This document shows, in pieces, positions 7,339-14,543 of a stretch of DNA of 15,281 nucleotides. Where the stretch lies: positions 1 through 15,281 of the forward strand of contig USAV01000040.1 of the NCBI GenBank assembly GCA_900552715.1, read 5' to 3'. Position 1 is the first letter of the stretch. Every line of letters starts with the position of its first letter. A model generated the notes under the pieces. It did not search any database, was not told the DNA's origin, and saw nothing but the letters and a program-made list of their open reading frames with translations. The stretch comes from an uncultured Veillonella sp. GTDB lineage: Bacteria; Bacillota; Negativicutes; Veillonellales; Veillonellaceae. The translations under genes were made by a program, and so were the position numbers.

Positions 7339-7369
7339 GTAAAAGTGTTTATGTGAATTATTCTATAGC

Positions 7370-7385
7370 GGCAAATAGGCAAATA
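7370..7385. repeat. Tandem 8-bp duplication GGCAAATA
   Basis: GGCAAATA at 7370-7377 is repeated at once at 7378-7385, running into the left arm of the inverted repeat at 7383. It may be a small slippage duplication or part of a regulatory site. Confidence 0.4.
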
Positions 7386-7460
7386 TTAACTGGCTTGCTG
7401 TGATGGACAGACTTTAACAATTTTGTATTTCTGTGATAGTATATAAAGGCCAGTTAATAT
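7383..7460. repeat. 12-bp inverted repeats flanking the promoter of the flavodoxin-like gene
   Basis: ATATTAACTGGC (7383-7394) and its exact reverse complement (7449-7460) enclose 54 bases that contain the predicted promoter. Allowing one gap, the match extends by GCA on the outer side. The 66-bp spacing could allow paired operators or looping. A leader hairpin is unlikely because the left arm lies upstream of the predicted start. Confidence 0.6.
7413..7440 (+). promoter_or_regulatory. Predicted promoter of the flavodoxin-like gene
   Basis: TTTAAC (7413-7418), a 16-base spacer and an extended -10 TG-T-GATAGT (7432-7440). Transcription would start near 7447, at the edge of the right inverted-repeat arm. 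Confidence 0.4.
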
Positions 7461-7494
7461 GCAACTTCTTAAGTAAGAGTTAGGAGGATATAAT

Positions 7495-8136
7495 ATGAAA
7501 GTTTTGATCGTAAATGGTAGTAGTCATGTGAATGGCACAACTATGCAAGCTATAAAAGAAGTACAAAAGGTCTTTACTGAGGCAAATGTAGATACTGAAG
7601 TTATTCAACTTGGTAATAAGCCGATTCGAGATTGTATTCAATGTGGTTATTGTTTTGAACATGGTGAATGTGTATTCAAGGATGATGATGTAAATGCCTT
7701 TGTAGAAAAAGCGAAGGATGCAGATGGATTTATCTTTGCAACACCTGTATATTATGCACATCCGAGTGGACGTATTTTATCCTTTTTAGATCGCGTATTC
7801 TTTAGTGCAGAAAGTGTAAAGCCAAATCCATTTGCCTTTAAACCAGGTGCATCTATCGCCGTAGCTCGTCGCGGTGGTACAACGGCTTCCTTTGATGTAC
7901 TTAATAAATACTTTGGTATTTCTCAAATGCCAATTGCAGGCTCTACATATTGGAATATTAGCCATGGTCTAGTAGCAGAAGATGCTAAGCAAGATGAAGA
8001 AGGTATGCAAACCATGCGTAACTTGGCTAGAAATATGGTTTGGATGATGCGTAGCTTTGCTGTAGCTAAGGAACAAGGCGTACCATATCCAGATACAGAT
8101 AAAGAGAAAAAAGTATCTACGAACTTTGTACGTTAA
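7495..8136 (+). CDS. NADPH-dependent FMN reductase / flavodoxin-fold iron-sulfur flavoprotein-like protein
   Basis: 213 residues with a flavodoxin-like fold: beta strand MKVLIVNGSS (1-10) running into the FMN-phosphate loop GSSHVNGTT (8-16), and a second flavin-contacting loop 'FATPVYYAHPSG' (81-92). Four cysteines in C-X2-C-X2-C-X5-C (47, 50, 53, 59) fall where iron-sulfur flavoproteins of this family carry a cluster, so a cluster or redox-active thiols are possible. The family passes electrons from NAD(P)H to flavins, quinones or other small acceptors in the cytoplasm; the substrate cannot be told. TAGGAGG about 8 bases before the ATG supports the start. The phosphatase gene follows 36 bases after the stop and may share the transcript. 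Confidence 0.9.
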   Translation: MKVLIVNGSSHVNGTTMQAIKEVQKVFTEANVDTEVIQLGNKPIRDCIQCGYCFEHGECVFKDDDVNAFVEKAKDADGFIFATPVYYAHPSGRILSFLDRVFFSAESVKPNPFAFKPGASIAVARRGGTTASFDVLNKYFGISQMPIAGSTYWNISHGLVAEDAKQDEEGMQTMRNLARNMVWMMRSFAVAKEQGVPYPDTDKEKKVSTNFVR

Positions 8137-8172
8137 TACCTTAGCTCTTGGTGAGGTACTATAGGAGTTATG

Positions 8173-8631
8173 ATGGTTAAAATTTTATTCATTTGTCATG
8201 GTAATATTTGTCGTTCAACGATGGCTGAGTTTTATATGAAGCATATCGTTGCGAAAGCTGGACTTAGCGATTCTATTTATGTTGAGTCTGCCGCTACATC
8301 TCGTGAGGAGATAGGGAACGACACCCATTATGGAACTAAAAAGAAATTAGATGAAATGGGTATTCCATATACGCGCCGTAAAGCTCGTCAAGTAACGGTT
8401 GATGACTATCATAATTTTGATTACCTCATTATCATGGATGAAAATAACGGACGTAATTTAAAACGTATTATTGGCGATGACGTAGACGCTAAGGTGTATA
8501 AGGCTATGTCTTTTGTTGGTGAAAGCTGTGATGTAAAGGATCCTTGGTATACGGGAAACTTTAATGAAACCTATGATGATGTAAGTCGTAGTTGCGATGC
8601 TCTATTAGCATTGATTAAAGGAAAAATATAA
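8173..8631 (+). CDS. Low-molecular-weight protein tyrosine phosphatase
   Basis: 152 residues, typical for the family. The P-loop CHGNICRS (C-X5-R-S) lies at residues 8-15 right after the first strand, with Cys8 the nucleophile and Arg14 the phosphate ligand. The general acid Asp123 sits in DPWYTG (123-128). The enzyme hydrolyses phosphotyrosine through a phosphocysteine intermediate in the cytoplasm. Bacterial members often reverse tyrosine-kinase control of capsule export, but no kinase or capsule gene is here. Two ATGs occur in tandem (8170 and 8173). The second is preferred because AGGAG ends at 8167, only 2 bases before the first and 5 before the second; choosing 8170 would add one Met. 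Confidence 0.95.
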   Translation: MVKILFICHGNICRSTMAEFYMKHIVAKAGLSDSIYVESAATSREEIGNDTHYGTKKKLDEMGIPYTRRKARQVTVDDYHNFDYLIIMDENNGRNLKRIIGDDVDAKVYKAMSFVGESCDVKDPWYTGNFNETYDDVSRSCDALLALIKGKI

Positions 8632-8637
8632 ATATAA

Positions 8638-8723
8638 AGACCTTACTATTAGATGATGTAGCAATAGTGATTGAGTTTTAACTATAGTTATTCCAAACTT
8701 GAATTGATTTAATAGTAAGGTCT
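8638..8723. repeat. 14-bp perfect inverted repeat with 58-base interior
   Basis: AGACCTTACTATTA (8638-8651) and its exact reverse complement (8710-8723) lie between the phosphatase stop and the tRNA promoter. The interior can partly fold further (TTGAGTTT against AAACTTGAA, and the palindrome AACTATAGTT). There is no clear T run after the right arm, so it is not a classical terminator. It could be a long 3'-UTR hairpin, a small RNA or a tiny inverted-repeat element. Confidence 0.5.
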
Positions 8724-8780
8724 ATTCTATATACAGACTATCTTGCTTTATACTTTATACTATCGAACCATAACGTAATA

Positions 8781-8789
8781 TGGTATAAT
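8781..8789 (+). promoter_or_regulatory. Extended -10 promoter element of the tRNA gene
   Basis: TG-G-TATAAT is a perfect extended -10, ending 14 bases before the tRNA. No good -35 box is evident at the right spacing. Confidence 0.6.
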
Positions 8790-8803
8790 TTTTAGGTATT
8801 CAT

Positions 8804-8878
8804 GCGCCTATAGCTCAGGGGATAGAGCGCCGGTCTCCGGAACCGGGTGCGCAGGTTCGATTCCTGCTAGGCGCACCA
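8804..8878 (+). tRNA. tRNA-Arg, anticodon CCG, reads CGG codons
   Basis: A 75-base cloverleaf. The acceptor arm GCGCCTA pairs with TAGGCGC, and an encoded A-CCA end lies at 8875-8878. The D arm has GCTC...GAGC, the anticodon arm CCGGT/ACCGG has loop CTCCGGA (anticodon 8837-8839), and the T arm contains GGTTCGATTCC. Its own extended -10 and the following hairpin make it a single-gene transcript. Confidence 0.97.
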
Positions 8879-8881
8879 AAT

Positions 8882-8914
8882 AAAAGGCTTCTCGAAATTT
8901 CGAGAAGCCTTTTT
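8882..8914. terminator. Bidirectional terminator after tRNA-Arg
   Basis: A 32-base perfect palindrome, AAAAGGCTTCTCGAAA followed by its reverse complement, with A and T runs at the ends. It can stop the tRNA transcript on the plus strand and the convergent membrane-protein transcript on the minus strand. Confidence 0.9.
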
Positions 8915-8982
8915 ATGTGTCTTTATTCTTTAGCTTGATATCTTTATTCTTTAGGTTGAGGTATAGTTTAGAAAATTATATG

Positions 8983-9402
8983 TTAGCATCTATATTTAGT
9001 ACAACGAATACCTCTTGATTGGAATTCATTCATCAGTAAGTCTATTGATTTATCAATGACTTCTTCATTAGTTATATATACCATCTTTTTGTAATAGACA
9101 GTACCATCAAATTCTATCCAACGGCTTGTTTTACCATTTAGTTTGCAAATTTGCATTCTGCCGGCCCAGCTGCCCATACTACGGAATTGTTTTCCTTTAG
9201 AAAAACGTACCTCACGAATATCGCTTAATTTAAATGTTCTTCTTACTAAGCCAATGCCTATAGAGACTTGATTATCCTTAAAGTAAAGAAGTTTATAACG
9301 CTCTCCAGGAGGCATAGATCTGATTATAGATAAGTTATAAGTAGTAAAAACTACAGCAATAGCGATCAATAGAAACATAAGGATTATCATATATTTTCCC
9401 AT
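8983..9402 (-). CDS. Small membrane-anchored protein of unknown function
   Basis: 139 residues. One hydrophobic segment at the N terminus (about 5-25, MIILMFLLIAIAVVFTTY) serves as membrane anchor or uncleaved signal. A soluble beta-rich part follows ('YKLLYFKDNQVSIGIGLVRRTFKLSDIREVRFSKG'), recalling bacterial PH-like or DUF-type membrane-associated domains, and it ends in a helix and a Cys. No catalytic motif is evident. On the minus strand AAGGAGG lies about 9 bases before the ATG, a strong site supporting this start. It diverges from the frameshifted membrane-protein gene at 9490, which also begins with one membrane helix. Confidence 0.8.
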   Translation of the reverse strand: MGKYMIILMFLLIAIAVVFTTYNLSIIRSMPPGERYKLLYFKDNQVSIGIGLVRRTFKLSDIREVRFSKGKQFRSMGSWAGRMQICKLNGKTSRWIEFDGTVYYKKMVYITNEEVIDKSIDLLMNEFQSRGIRCTKYRC

Positions 9403-9417
9403 ACTTTCAAAGCCTCC

Positions 9418-9441
9418 TTTTCTTTATTATAATAAAGAAAA
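9418..9441. promoter_or_regulatory. 24-bp perfect palindrome between divergent genes
   Basis: TTTTCTTTATTA followed at once by its reverse complement, centred between the divergent starts at 9402 (minus) and 9490 (plus). It lies just upstream of the minus-strand AAGGAGG, so it could be an operator for both genes or fold in the minus-strand leader. Being pure A/T but for two bases, it may be partly accidental. Confidence 0.5.
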
Positions 9442-9489
9442 ATAATATATGAAACAGATATATTAACTCTAGTAATAGGAGAGAAACGA

Positions 9490-9910
9490 ATGGAAATACA
9501 TGCACGAACTATTCTACCTCTTTTGGCTGTTATGTTGATTCCCACCATTGCCGTATTTTTCATTATTAAAAAGCCTTTACTCAAGAGGGAAACAAGAAAA
9601 TTATTAGAGAAGAAATTAGGGTCTACGTGAAGCTGTCATTATTGGATCTGAACAGCTACGAAGTAATGAGCATATTGTTGATATAACTGATTTAGATGAA
9701 GAGAATCGCATTGATGGTGTATTTCAAACTGATATTAAAGTCGAGTTAAGCGCAGATAATAGAAAATATTTTACTAATGTAGAACTATTAAGGAAAATTC
9801 ATAACCAACTTGCCAATAAAATAGTAGAAGGAATGGATTCTTTTGAAGGATTAGAATATGTAGAAACGGTAGATGGATTGCCAGTATATCGAGTAATGAT
9901 TGGAGATTGA
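9490..9910 (+). pseudogene. Membrane-anchored protein gene broken by a one-base frameshift
   Basis: An ATG at 9490 behind AGGAGAG (7-base spacing) opens a frame of 46 codons ending in TGA at 9628-9630: a short N terminus, one membrane helix (about residues 8-26, TILPLLAVMLIPTIAVFFII) and a Lys/Arg/Glu-rich helix. The plus-one frame then carries on cleanly from GGT at 9620 (GLREAVIIGSEQLRSN...) for about 96 codons to a TGA at 9908-9910, with coding-like composition. Removing one G from the GGG at 9619-9621 joins the parts into one protein of about 140 residues. It could be a true pseudogene, a sequencing error in the G run, or phase variation. The family is not recognised. Alternatively, a 46-aa membrane peptide is made alone. 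Confidence 0.7.
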
Positions 9911-10017
9911 TAAATTCATATCTTTTCATGAATGAAATTTCATATTGGTTATATCTTACATATGTATAATATTCTCAAAATTGCATGGTTATTTGTAATC
10001 GAAATGGAGAGAGTTCT

Positions 10018-10773
10018 ATGTTTTCTACGCTTATATTTTTTATAATTATATTCTTAATTTTCTTTTTTGTTAAGCAATACAATTTACTACAAAAATTGAC
10101 TGTAGAGATTAAAGAGGCACGTGCCAATATTATCGTTGCTTACGAGAAAAAAGTAGCTATTGTTAATCAGTTTACAGGTCTTGTAAATGAGTATGATGAT
10201 TATGAAAAATTAATTCAATTAAAAGTGTCTGATAACTTTGTAGATATGGCTCGTGAAACAGCAAAAGCAGTTCAAAATATTACAGCTTTAGCTAATCAAT
10301 TTCCAGAGTTAAAAGCCAATACTCAATATAGTAAATTCTTAGAAGCGATTAGTGAAAATGAAACGTTCATTTCTAATAAACGTGAGACTTATAACTTCCA
10401 AGTAAAAGAGTATAATAGTGAGATTGCTCAAATTCCAATGGTATTTGTAGCATCCTTATTGGGATTTAACCAGGCCCCATTCTTTGATCCAAATAATGAA
10501 GAGGCTTTAGCTGAATTTAGTGGTGCTGATCCAGAAGCAATTAAAGATCTTGCTATAAAGGGCACAGACAAGTTGAAGGATACAACAGATAAAATTAGAG
10601 AATCCTTTGAAAAACGCGAGCAAGAAGCACAAGCGAAGAGAGAAGAACATCTTAAACAAGAGCGTGAATCTTCTTCTAATAATGAGAGTGTAAAGACTGA
10701 AGAGAAAACTGAAACAGAAGCTCCTAAAATTGAAGAGGCGTCTGCTTCAGTAGAGAAACAAGAAGAGAAGTAA
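10018..10773 (+). CDS. lemA: LemA family protein
   Basis: 251 residues. A very hydrophobic N-terminal segment (about 2-17, FSTLIFFIIIFLIFFF) anchors it in the membrane. A long alpha-helical part follows with the LemA-type opening 'QYNLLQKLTVEIKEARANI', a central 'AKAVQNITALANQFPELKAN' and 'YNSEIAQIPMVFVASLLGF', the conserved stretch near the end of the family domain. The last 70 residues or so are a low-complexity Lys/Glu/Gln tail, longer than in a minimal LemA. The family's molecular role is poorly defined; members are membrane-bound coiled-coil-like proteins. The frame is open from 9985, but the ATG at 10018 is preceded by GGAGAGAG and begins right at the membrane helix. A TATAAT at 9965-9970 is a plausible -10. 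Confidence 0.9.
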   Translation: MFSTLIFFIIIFLIFFFVKQYNLLQKLTVEIKEARANIIVAYEKKVAIVNQFTGLVNEYDDYEKLIQLKVSDNFVDMARETAKAVQNITALANQFPELKANTQYSKFLEAISENETFISNKRETYNFQVKEYNSEIAQIPMVFVASLLGFNQAPFFDPNNEEALAEFSGADPEAIKDLAIKGTDKLKDTTDKIRESFEKREQEAQAKREEHLKQERESSSNNESVKTEEKTETEAPKIEEASASVEKQEEK

Positions 10774-10840
10774 TCATATATTCAATTGATGTATATGAGT
10801 AGATAGTATATAAATCTATTTGTAAAATGAGAGATAAAAG

Positions 10841-10868
10841 ACTCCACTCGTTGAGTGGAGTTTTTTGT
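10841..10868 (+). terminator. Terminator of the LemA gene
   Basis: The 9-bp stem ACTCCACTC (10841-10849) pairs with 10853-10861 around a GTT loop and is followed by a T run. Confidence 0.9.
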
Positions 10869-10986
10869 TTTTGAAAATACCGTCTAATATAGCATTTATG
10901 TAAAAATATATATTTAATAATATCAAGATAACGTGTAAATGTGATTTGAGTAACACATTTTGTTTTGAGAATGATGTACAATAAAA

Positions 10987-11040
10987 ATGTCCTTGTGAAA
11001 ATCTGAACATCCTAGGTGGAACACTAGGCATATAGGACGT
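10987..11040 (+). promoter_or_regulatory. Structured leader upstream of the SAM methyltransferase gene (unclassified)
   Basis: An outer helix ATGTCCT (10987-10993) with AGGACGT (11034-11040), one G-U pair, encloses a second hairpin CCTAG/CTAGG (11011-11015, 11024-11028) with loop GTGGAACA. It follows a possible -10 TACAAT (10977-10982). The structure is 90 bases upstream of the start codon, in a 358-base gap holding no other gene. A riboswitch-like role is speculation; I match it to no known class. The remainder of the gap, besides the LemA terminator, is A/T-rich with nothing clear. Confidence 0.3.
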
Positions 11041-11132
11041 GATGAATAACATATAGATTATCTAATTAAGATTAATAAAGTACTAAATTGTATCAATGCA
11101 TAGTTTTGATGTAGTGATACAGAGGAGATAGA

Positions 11133-11948
11133 ATGACAAATAGAATACAAGAACTCACCGTCGACAAAACTTGGCGTGATGAGCAAGATGCGTGGAATAA
11201 TCGATCTAATTACTTTGTAGAAATGCACAATCGGGACGATCGTAAGGCGCAGGTTACAGAGTTTTTATCCTTCTTGAAGGATGAAAATCTTTTGCCCCCT
11301 AAAGACGGTTGTACCCTTGATATTGGCTGTGGTGTATGTGACTATGCATTAGGATTGGCTCGTGAAGGCTATAAGGCAACAGGTATAGATTTATCTGATG
11401 GTATGATTCGTGGTGCTAAACAATTAGCAGAGGCAGAAGGTTTAGATCTTAGCTTGTATATTGCACCGTGGTCTGATGAAACTCGCCGTGAACTAAAATG
11501 GGATAAAACCTTTGATTTAACATATAGTATTTTTTGCCCTATCATGTTTGATGTAGAAAACATTCGCGCCATGCATGAATCAAGTAAGGACAAATGCTTG
11601 TGGATTGCTTTTAGTGAACGCAGTGATGAAACAGTAGATATGTTATCTGAACATTTCTTTGGTCGCGATTCATTTCCTTGGGCTGGTAAGATAAAAGCAT
11701 GTTTAGATGTTATCCATGAAATAGGACATAATGTAAAAGTGACTTATAAAACAGTGCCTGAAACAGAGGTTATGAGCCTTGATAAAGCGGTTAATTACTT
11801 TGCTATGCGACTTCATAATAATACATGGGGCGATATAGAAGATATGAAAGTAGAAATTAGAAATCTCATTGAACCATTAGCCATTAATGGAGAAATCCAT
11901 AATAAAACGGTTGATAAAGTGGCTTGGGTATCATGGTCTGTGAAATAG
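11133..11948 (+). CDS. Class I SAM-dependent methyltransferase, substrate unknown
   Basis: 271 residues. The SAM-binding motif I is LDIGCGVCDYAL (62-73), followed by the acidic strand end GIDLS (84-88) that contacts the SAM ribose and 'GMIRGAKQLAEAEGL', the usual helix after it. The C-terminal part has no recognised substrate-binding motif. It is unlike the DNA methyltransferase in this window: there is no Pro-Cys motif or target-recognition region, so a small molecule or protein is more likely. GAGGAGATAG before the ATG supports the start. The next gene begins 9 bases after the stop, so the two form an operon. Codon use (CGT for Arg) matches the host core genes. Confidence 0.9.
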   Translation: MTNRIQELTVDKTWRDEQDAWNNRSNYFVEMHNRDDRKAQVTEFLSFLKDENLLPPKDGCTLDIGCGVCDYALGLAREGYKATGIDLSDGMIRGAKQLAEAEGLDLSLYIAPWSDETRRELKWDKTFDLTYSIFCPIMFDVENIRAMHESSKDKCLWIAFSERSDETVDMLSEHFFGRDSFPWAGKIKACLDVIHEIGHNVKVTYKTVPETEVMSLDKAVNYFAMRLHNNTWGDIEDMKVEIRNLIEPLAINGEIHNKTVDKVAWVSWSVK

Positions 11949-11957
11949 GAGAGCCGT

Positions 11958-12287
11958 ATGACAGTTGATGAAAAACGTAAGTTAGAACTAAAAACTATGT
12001 ACCAAATTATTGGCATCTATTGTCATAATAAGCACCATACTCCTAAGGGGCAGCTATGTGAGGATTGCGAAAAGGTTTGGGAATATGCGGAGCATCGCAT
12101 TGATGCATGTCCGCATATGGAAAGTAAAACATTCTGTAGTTTATGTAAAACCCATTGCTATGCACCTAATTATCGTGAAAAAATCCGTGAAATTATGCGT
12201 TATGGTGGACCAAGGATGTTACTGGTATCGCCGATCCAAGTCATTAGACATATGTATCTTGAATGGAAAGACAAAAAAAGAGGCTAG
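11958..12287 (+). CDS. Nitrous oxide-stimulated promoter family protein (small Cys-rich)
   Basis: 109 residues with Cys at 22, 34, 37, 51, 60, 63 and 67, including 'YCHNKHH', 'LCEDCEKVWEYAEHRIDACPH' and 'FCSLCKTHCY'. These are the hallmarks of a small family named for a nitrous-oxide-stimulated promoter; the CXXC pairs and His residues suggest zinc or other metal binding. The biochemical role is unknown. It follows the SAM methyltransferase by 9 bases with AGGAGAG as ribosome binding site. Its stop codon (12285-12287) lies within the left arm of the terminator. Confidence 0.85.
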   Translation: MTVDEKRKLELKTMYQIIGIYCHNKHHTPKGQLCEDCEKVWEYAEHRIDACPHMESKTFCSLCKTHCYAPNYREKIREIMRYGGPRMLLVSPIQVIRHMYLEWKDKKRG

Positions 12288-12305
12288 CCATGCTAGCCTC
12301 TTTTT
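12275..12305. terminator. Bidirectional terminator between convergent genes
   Basis: The perfect 14-bp stem AAAAAGAGGCTAGC (12275-12288), loop CAT and complement at 12292-12305 carry A and T runs at the two ends. It serves the plus-strand operon and the convergent minus-strand gene. The last codon and stop of the plus-strand gene lie inside the stem. Confidence 0.9.
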
Positions 12306-12336
12306 AATGGTTTTATCACGTTTTCATGTAATAATC

Positions 12337-12615
12337 TTATGCGATTGCTTTGTCCAATACAGCTTTGATTAATGCTTTTGTTTGGTCATAGCTTTCACCA
12401 GGTTGAGCCTCATATTGTTTGTCGAGGTCGAACCATAAGTTTGGATAGTACTCATAAGGGTGAGTTTTGAAGAGCTCATGAGCGTCTTGATCTTCAACCC
12501 AGTTAATATGAATATCTGCGTATGCAGGGTTTTCTGCAACGAGTTCATCGATAGCGCGGAATGCGTTTTCGCAGTAAGGGCAACCGATTAAGTGGAAACC
12601 TAAGATTTCTTTCAT
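12337..12615 (-). CDS. Thioredoxin-fold glutaredoxin-like protein
   Basis: 92 residues, beginning with a strand and the redox motif CPYC (Cys12-Cys15), as in glutaredoxins. The later 'YYPNLWFD' supplies a Pro before the next strand, roughly where the cis-Pro lies, though the usual Thr-Val-Pro is not clear. Such proteins reduce disulfides or glutathione adducts in the cytoplasm. The acidic C-terminal half is less typical, so the partner is unknown. On the minus strand AAAGGA lies about 10 bases before the ATG. It is transcribed divergently from ilvB across a 192-base spacer. Confidence 0.85.
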   Translation of the reverse strand: MKEILGFHLIGCPYCENAFRAIDELVAENPAYADIHINWVEDQDAHELFKTHPYEYYPNLWFDLDKQYEAQPGESYDQTKALIKAVLDKAIA

Positions 12616-12674
12616 GTTACACAGTCCTTTCCAGATAGAATCAACATATACTTACATAATTTGAGATTTTATAC

Positions 12675-12713
12675 ATACTCATGCACCACAATATATGGTA
12701 CACTACTGAGTAT
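12675..12713. promoter_or_regulatory. Short inverted repeat between glutaredoxin-like gene and ilvB
   Basis: ATACTCA (12675-12681) and its complement TGAGTAT (12707-12713) are separated by 25 bases in the divergent spacer. They could be half-sites of a regulator of ilvB or the redox gene. The arms are short, so confidence is low. Confidence 0.25.
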
Positions 12714-12750
12714 ATCACATCTATATAAGATATTCAATTTTTTAGATATA

Positions 12751-12756
12751 TATAAT
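12751..12756 (+). promoter_or_regulatory. Possible -10 box of ilvBN
   Basis: TATAAT lies 52 bases before the ilvB ATG, in very A/T-rich sequence. No convincing -35 box is found at standard spacing. I see no T-box or leader-peptide attenuator between it and the start. Confidence 0.35.
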
Positions 12757-12807
12757 GAGAATATTGAGAATGCAATATGCATGTATTACATAGATAAGGA
12801 GACACCT

Positions 12808-14535
12808 ATGATTTCAGGCGCGCAGTATTTGGTAAAAGCCCTTCAAGAGGAGCAGGTAGAAATCTTATTTAACTATCCTGGGGCTGCTACTATTGATATT
12901 ATGGATGAATTATATAAACAAGATCAGGTAAAGGTTATTTTGCCTCGTCACGAGCAAGCGTTAGCTCATGCTGCTGACGGGTATGCTCGTAGCACGGGTA
13001 AGGTAGGAGTTTGTATGGTAACCTCTGGACCAGGTGCTACCAATCTTGTAACAGGTATTGCTACTGCTTATGCAGATAGTGTGCCCCTTGTTTGTATTAC
13101 AGGCCAAGTAGACTTAGGTCTTATGGGCAATGATGCCTTCCAAGAGGTGGATACGGTTGGTATTGTACGCAATATCTGTAAATATGCTGTTACCGTTCGT
13201 GATCGTAAAGAGCTAGGGCGTATTTTGAAAGAAGCCTTTTATATTGCCCGTACTGGTCGTCCTGGTCCTGTAGTGGTGGATGTTCCGAAAAATATTCAAA
13301 AGGCTATGGGCTCTGATGAGTATCCATCAGAAGTCAATATTCGTGGCTATAAACCAAATACAACAGTTCACGTAGGACAAGTAAAAAAAGCATGCTCTAT
13401 TATCAGCAAGGCTAAACGACCACTATTCTTATTAGGCGGTGGCGTTAGCATTAGTGGTGCTAACGACCTCATGATGAAGCTAGTAGAAAAAACAGGTATT
13501 CCTGCTGTAACTACATTGATGGGTAAAGGTGCTATCGATAGTCGACATCCTTTATATCTCGGTAATATTGGTATTCATGGTGGCTATGCACCGAATGTGG
13601 CACTCACTGATTGTGATGTAATGATTTCTATTGGTACACGCTTTAACGATCGTATTACAGGCAAATTAAGTACCTTTGCACAAAATTGTAAGATTATCCA
13701 TATTGATGTGGATGCAGCATCTATTTCTAAAAATATTAAGGTGGATATTCCAATCGTAGCAGATGCTAAATTAGCTATTGAAAAATTATTGGAATATATT
13801 GAACCTCATAATCTTGGTGAATGGCCTGCGCAATTACAACAACTTAAGGCTGAGCGCCCTGTTACACAAGCTGGTGAAGAAGGCTTAACACCTCAAATTG
13901 TTATTGATTATATTAATAACCACTATGCACGTCCTATTGTTGCTACTGATGTAGGACAAAATCAATTATGGACCACACAATTCCTTGAAATTAAAGGACA
14001 ACACCAAATGTTGACATCTGGTGGCCTTGGTACGATGGGCTATGGGTTCCCAGCAGCGTTAGGGGCTCAAATTGGCAACCCTGATAAACGAGTGTTCGCT
14101 ATCTGTGGTGATGGTGGCGTACAAATGAATATCCAAGAATTTGCCACAGCTATGCATTACCGTTTACCAGTAACTCTCATCATTTTGAATAATGGCTTCC
14201 TTGGTAATGTACGCCAATGGCAACAATTGTTCTACGACAAACGATATGCTTGTACTAATTTGTTGATGGATGAAAGCTCTATTGTGACACGTGATATGAT
14301 CGATAATGATGAGTTTGAATACGTTCCAAACTTTGTACAATTGGCAGAAGCTTATGGTGCAAAGGCAATGCGCATTACTAAGGTAGAGGATATCGAAAAG
14401 GGCTTCCAATTGGCAGATACTTTCAAAGATGGACCAACCTTACTTGAATTTATCATTCCTACAGAACTTAATGTTTTGCCAATGGTACCAGCGGGCAAGT
14501 CTTTAAGCGATATGTTATTAAAGGATAAAAAATAG
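12808..14535 (+). CDS. ilvB: Acetolactate synthase, large catalytic subunit
   Basis: Joins two pyruvates, or pyruvate and 2-ketobutyrate, to form acetolactate or acetohydroxybutyrate, the first common step to valine, leucine and isoleucine. 575 residues from the ATG at 12808, the normal family length. The N-terminal TPP domain carries 'RHEQ' with catalytic Glu49 and 'SGPGATNLVTGIA'; the central domain 'FLLGGGVSISGA' binds FAD; the C-terminal TPP-Mg motif runs from GDG (434-436) to NN (461-462). The frame is open from 12661, but AAGGAG 6 bases before 12808 and the family's usual MISGAQ start settle the choice. The stop overlaps the ribosome binding site of the next gene, the regulatory subunit. 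Confidence 0.98.
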   Translation: MISGAQYLVKALQEEQVEILFNYPGAATIDIMDELYKQDQVKVILPRHEQALAHAADGYARSTGKVGVCMVTSGPGATNLVTGIATAYADSVPLVCITGQVDLGLMGNDAFQEVDTVGIVRNICKYAVTVRDRKELGRILKEAFYIARTGRPGPVVVDVPKNIQKAMGSDEYPSEVNIRGYKPNTTVHVGQVKKACSIISKAKRPLFLLGGGVSISGANDLMMKLVEKTGIPAVTTLMGKGAIDSRHPLYLGNIGIHGGYAPNVALTDCDVMISIGTRFNDRITGKLSTFAQNCKIIHIDVDAASISKNIKVDIPIVADAKLAIEKLLEYIEPHNLGEWPAQLQQLKAERPVTQAGEEGLTPQIVIDYINNHYARPIVATDVGQNQLWTTQFLEIKGQHQMLTSGGLGTMGYGFPAALGAQIGNPDKRVFAICGDGGVQMNIQEFATAMHYRLPVTLIILNNGFLGNVRQWQQLFYDKRYACTNLLMDESSIVTRDMIDNDEFEYVPNFVQLAEAYGAKAMRITKVEDIEKGFQLADTFKDGPTLLEFIIPTELNVLPMVPAGKSLSDMLLKDKK

Positions 14536-14543
14536 GAGGGGCT

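Noticed and set aside
8920..8954. TCTTTATTCTTTAG repeated at 8920-8933 and 8941-8954
   Set aside because: Two copies of a low-complexity A/T-rich 14-mer in the 3' region of the minus-strand gene; likely local slippage, with no further copies seen.
12010..12372. 120-codon open frame on the plus strand
   Set aside because: It overlaps the Cys-rich nitrous-oxide-stimulated-promoter family gene in another frame and runs through the terminator; it has no ribosome binding site and no recognisable protein.
12661..12807. 49-codon N-terminal extension of IlvB or a leader peptide
   Set aside because: Acetolactate synthases start at MISGAQ-like sequence, and AAGGAG precedes 12808. The extension has no start signal and no run of Leu, Val or Ile codons typical of an attenuator peptide.
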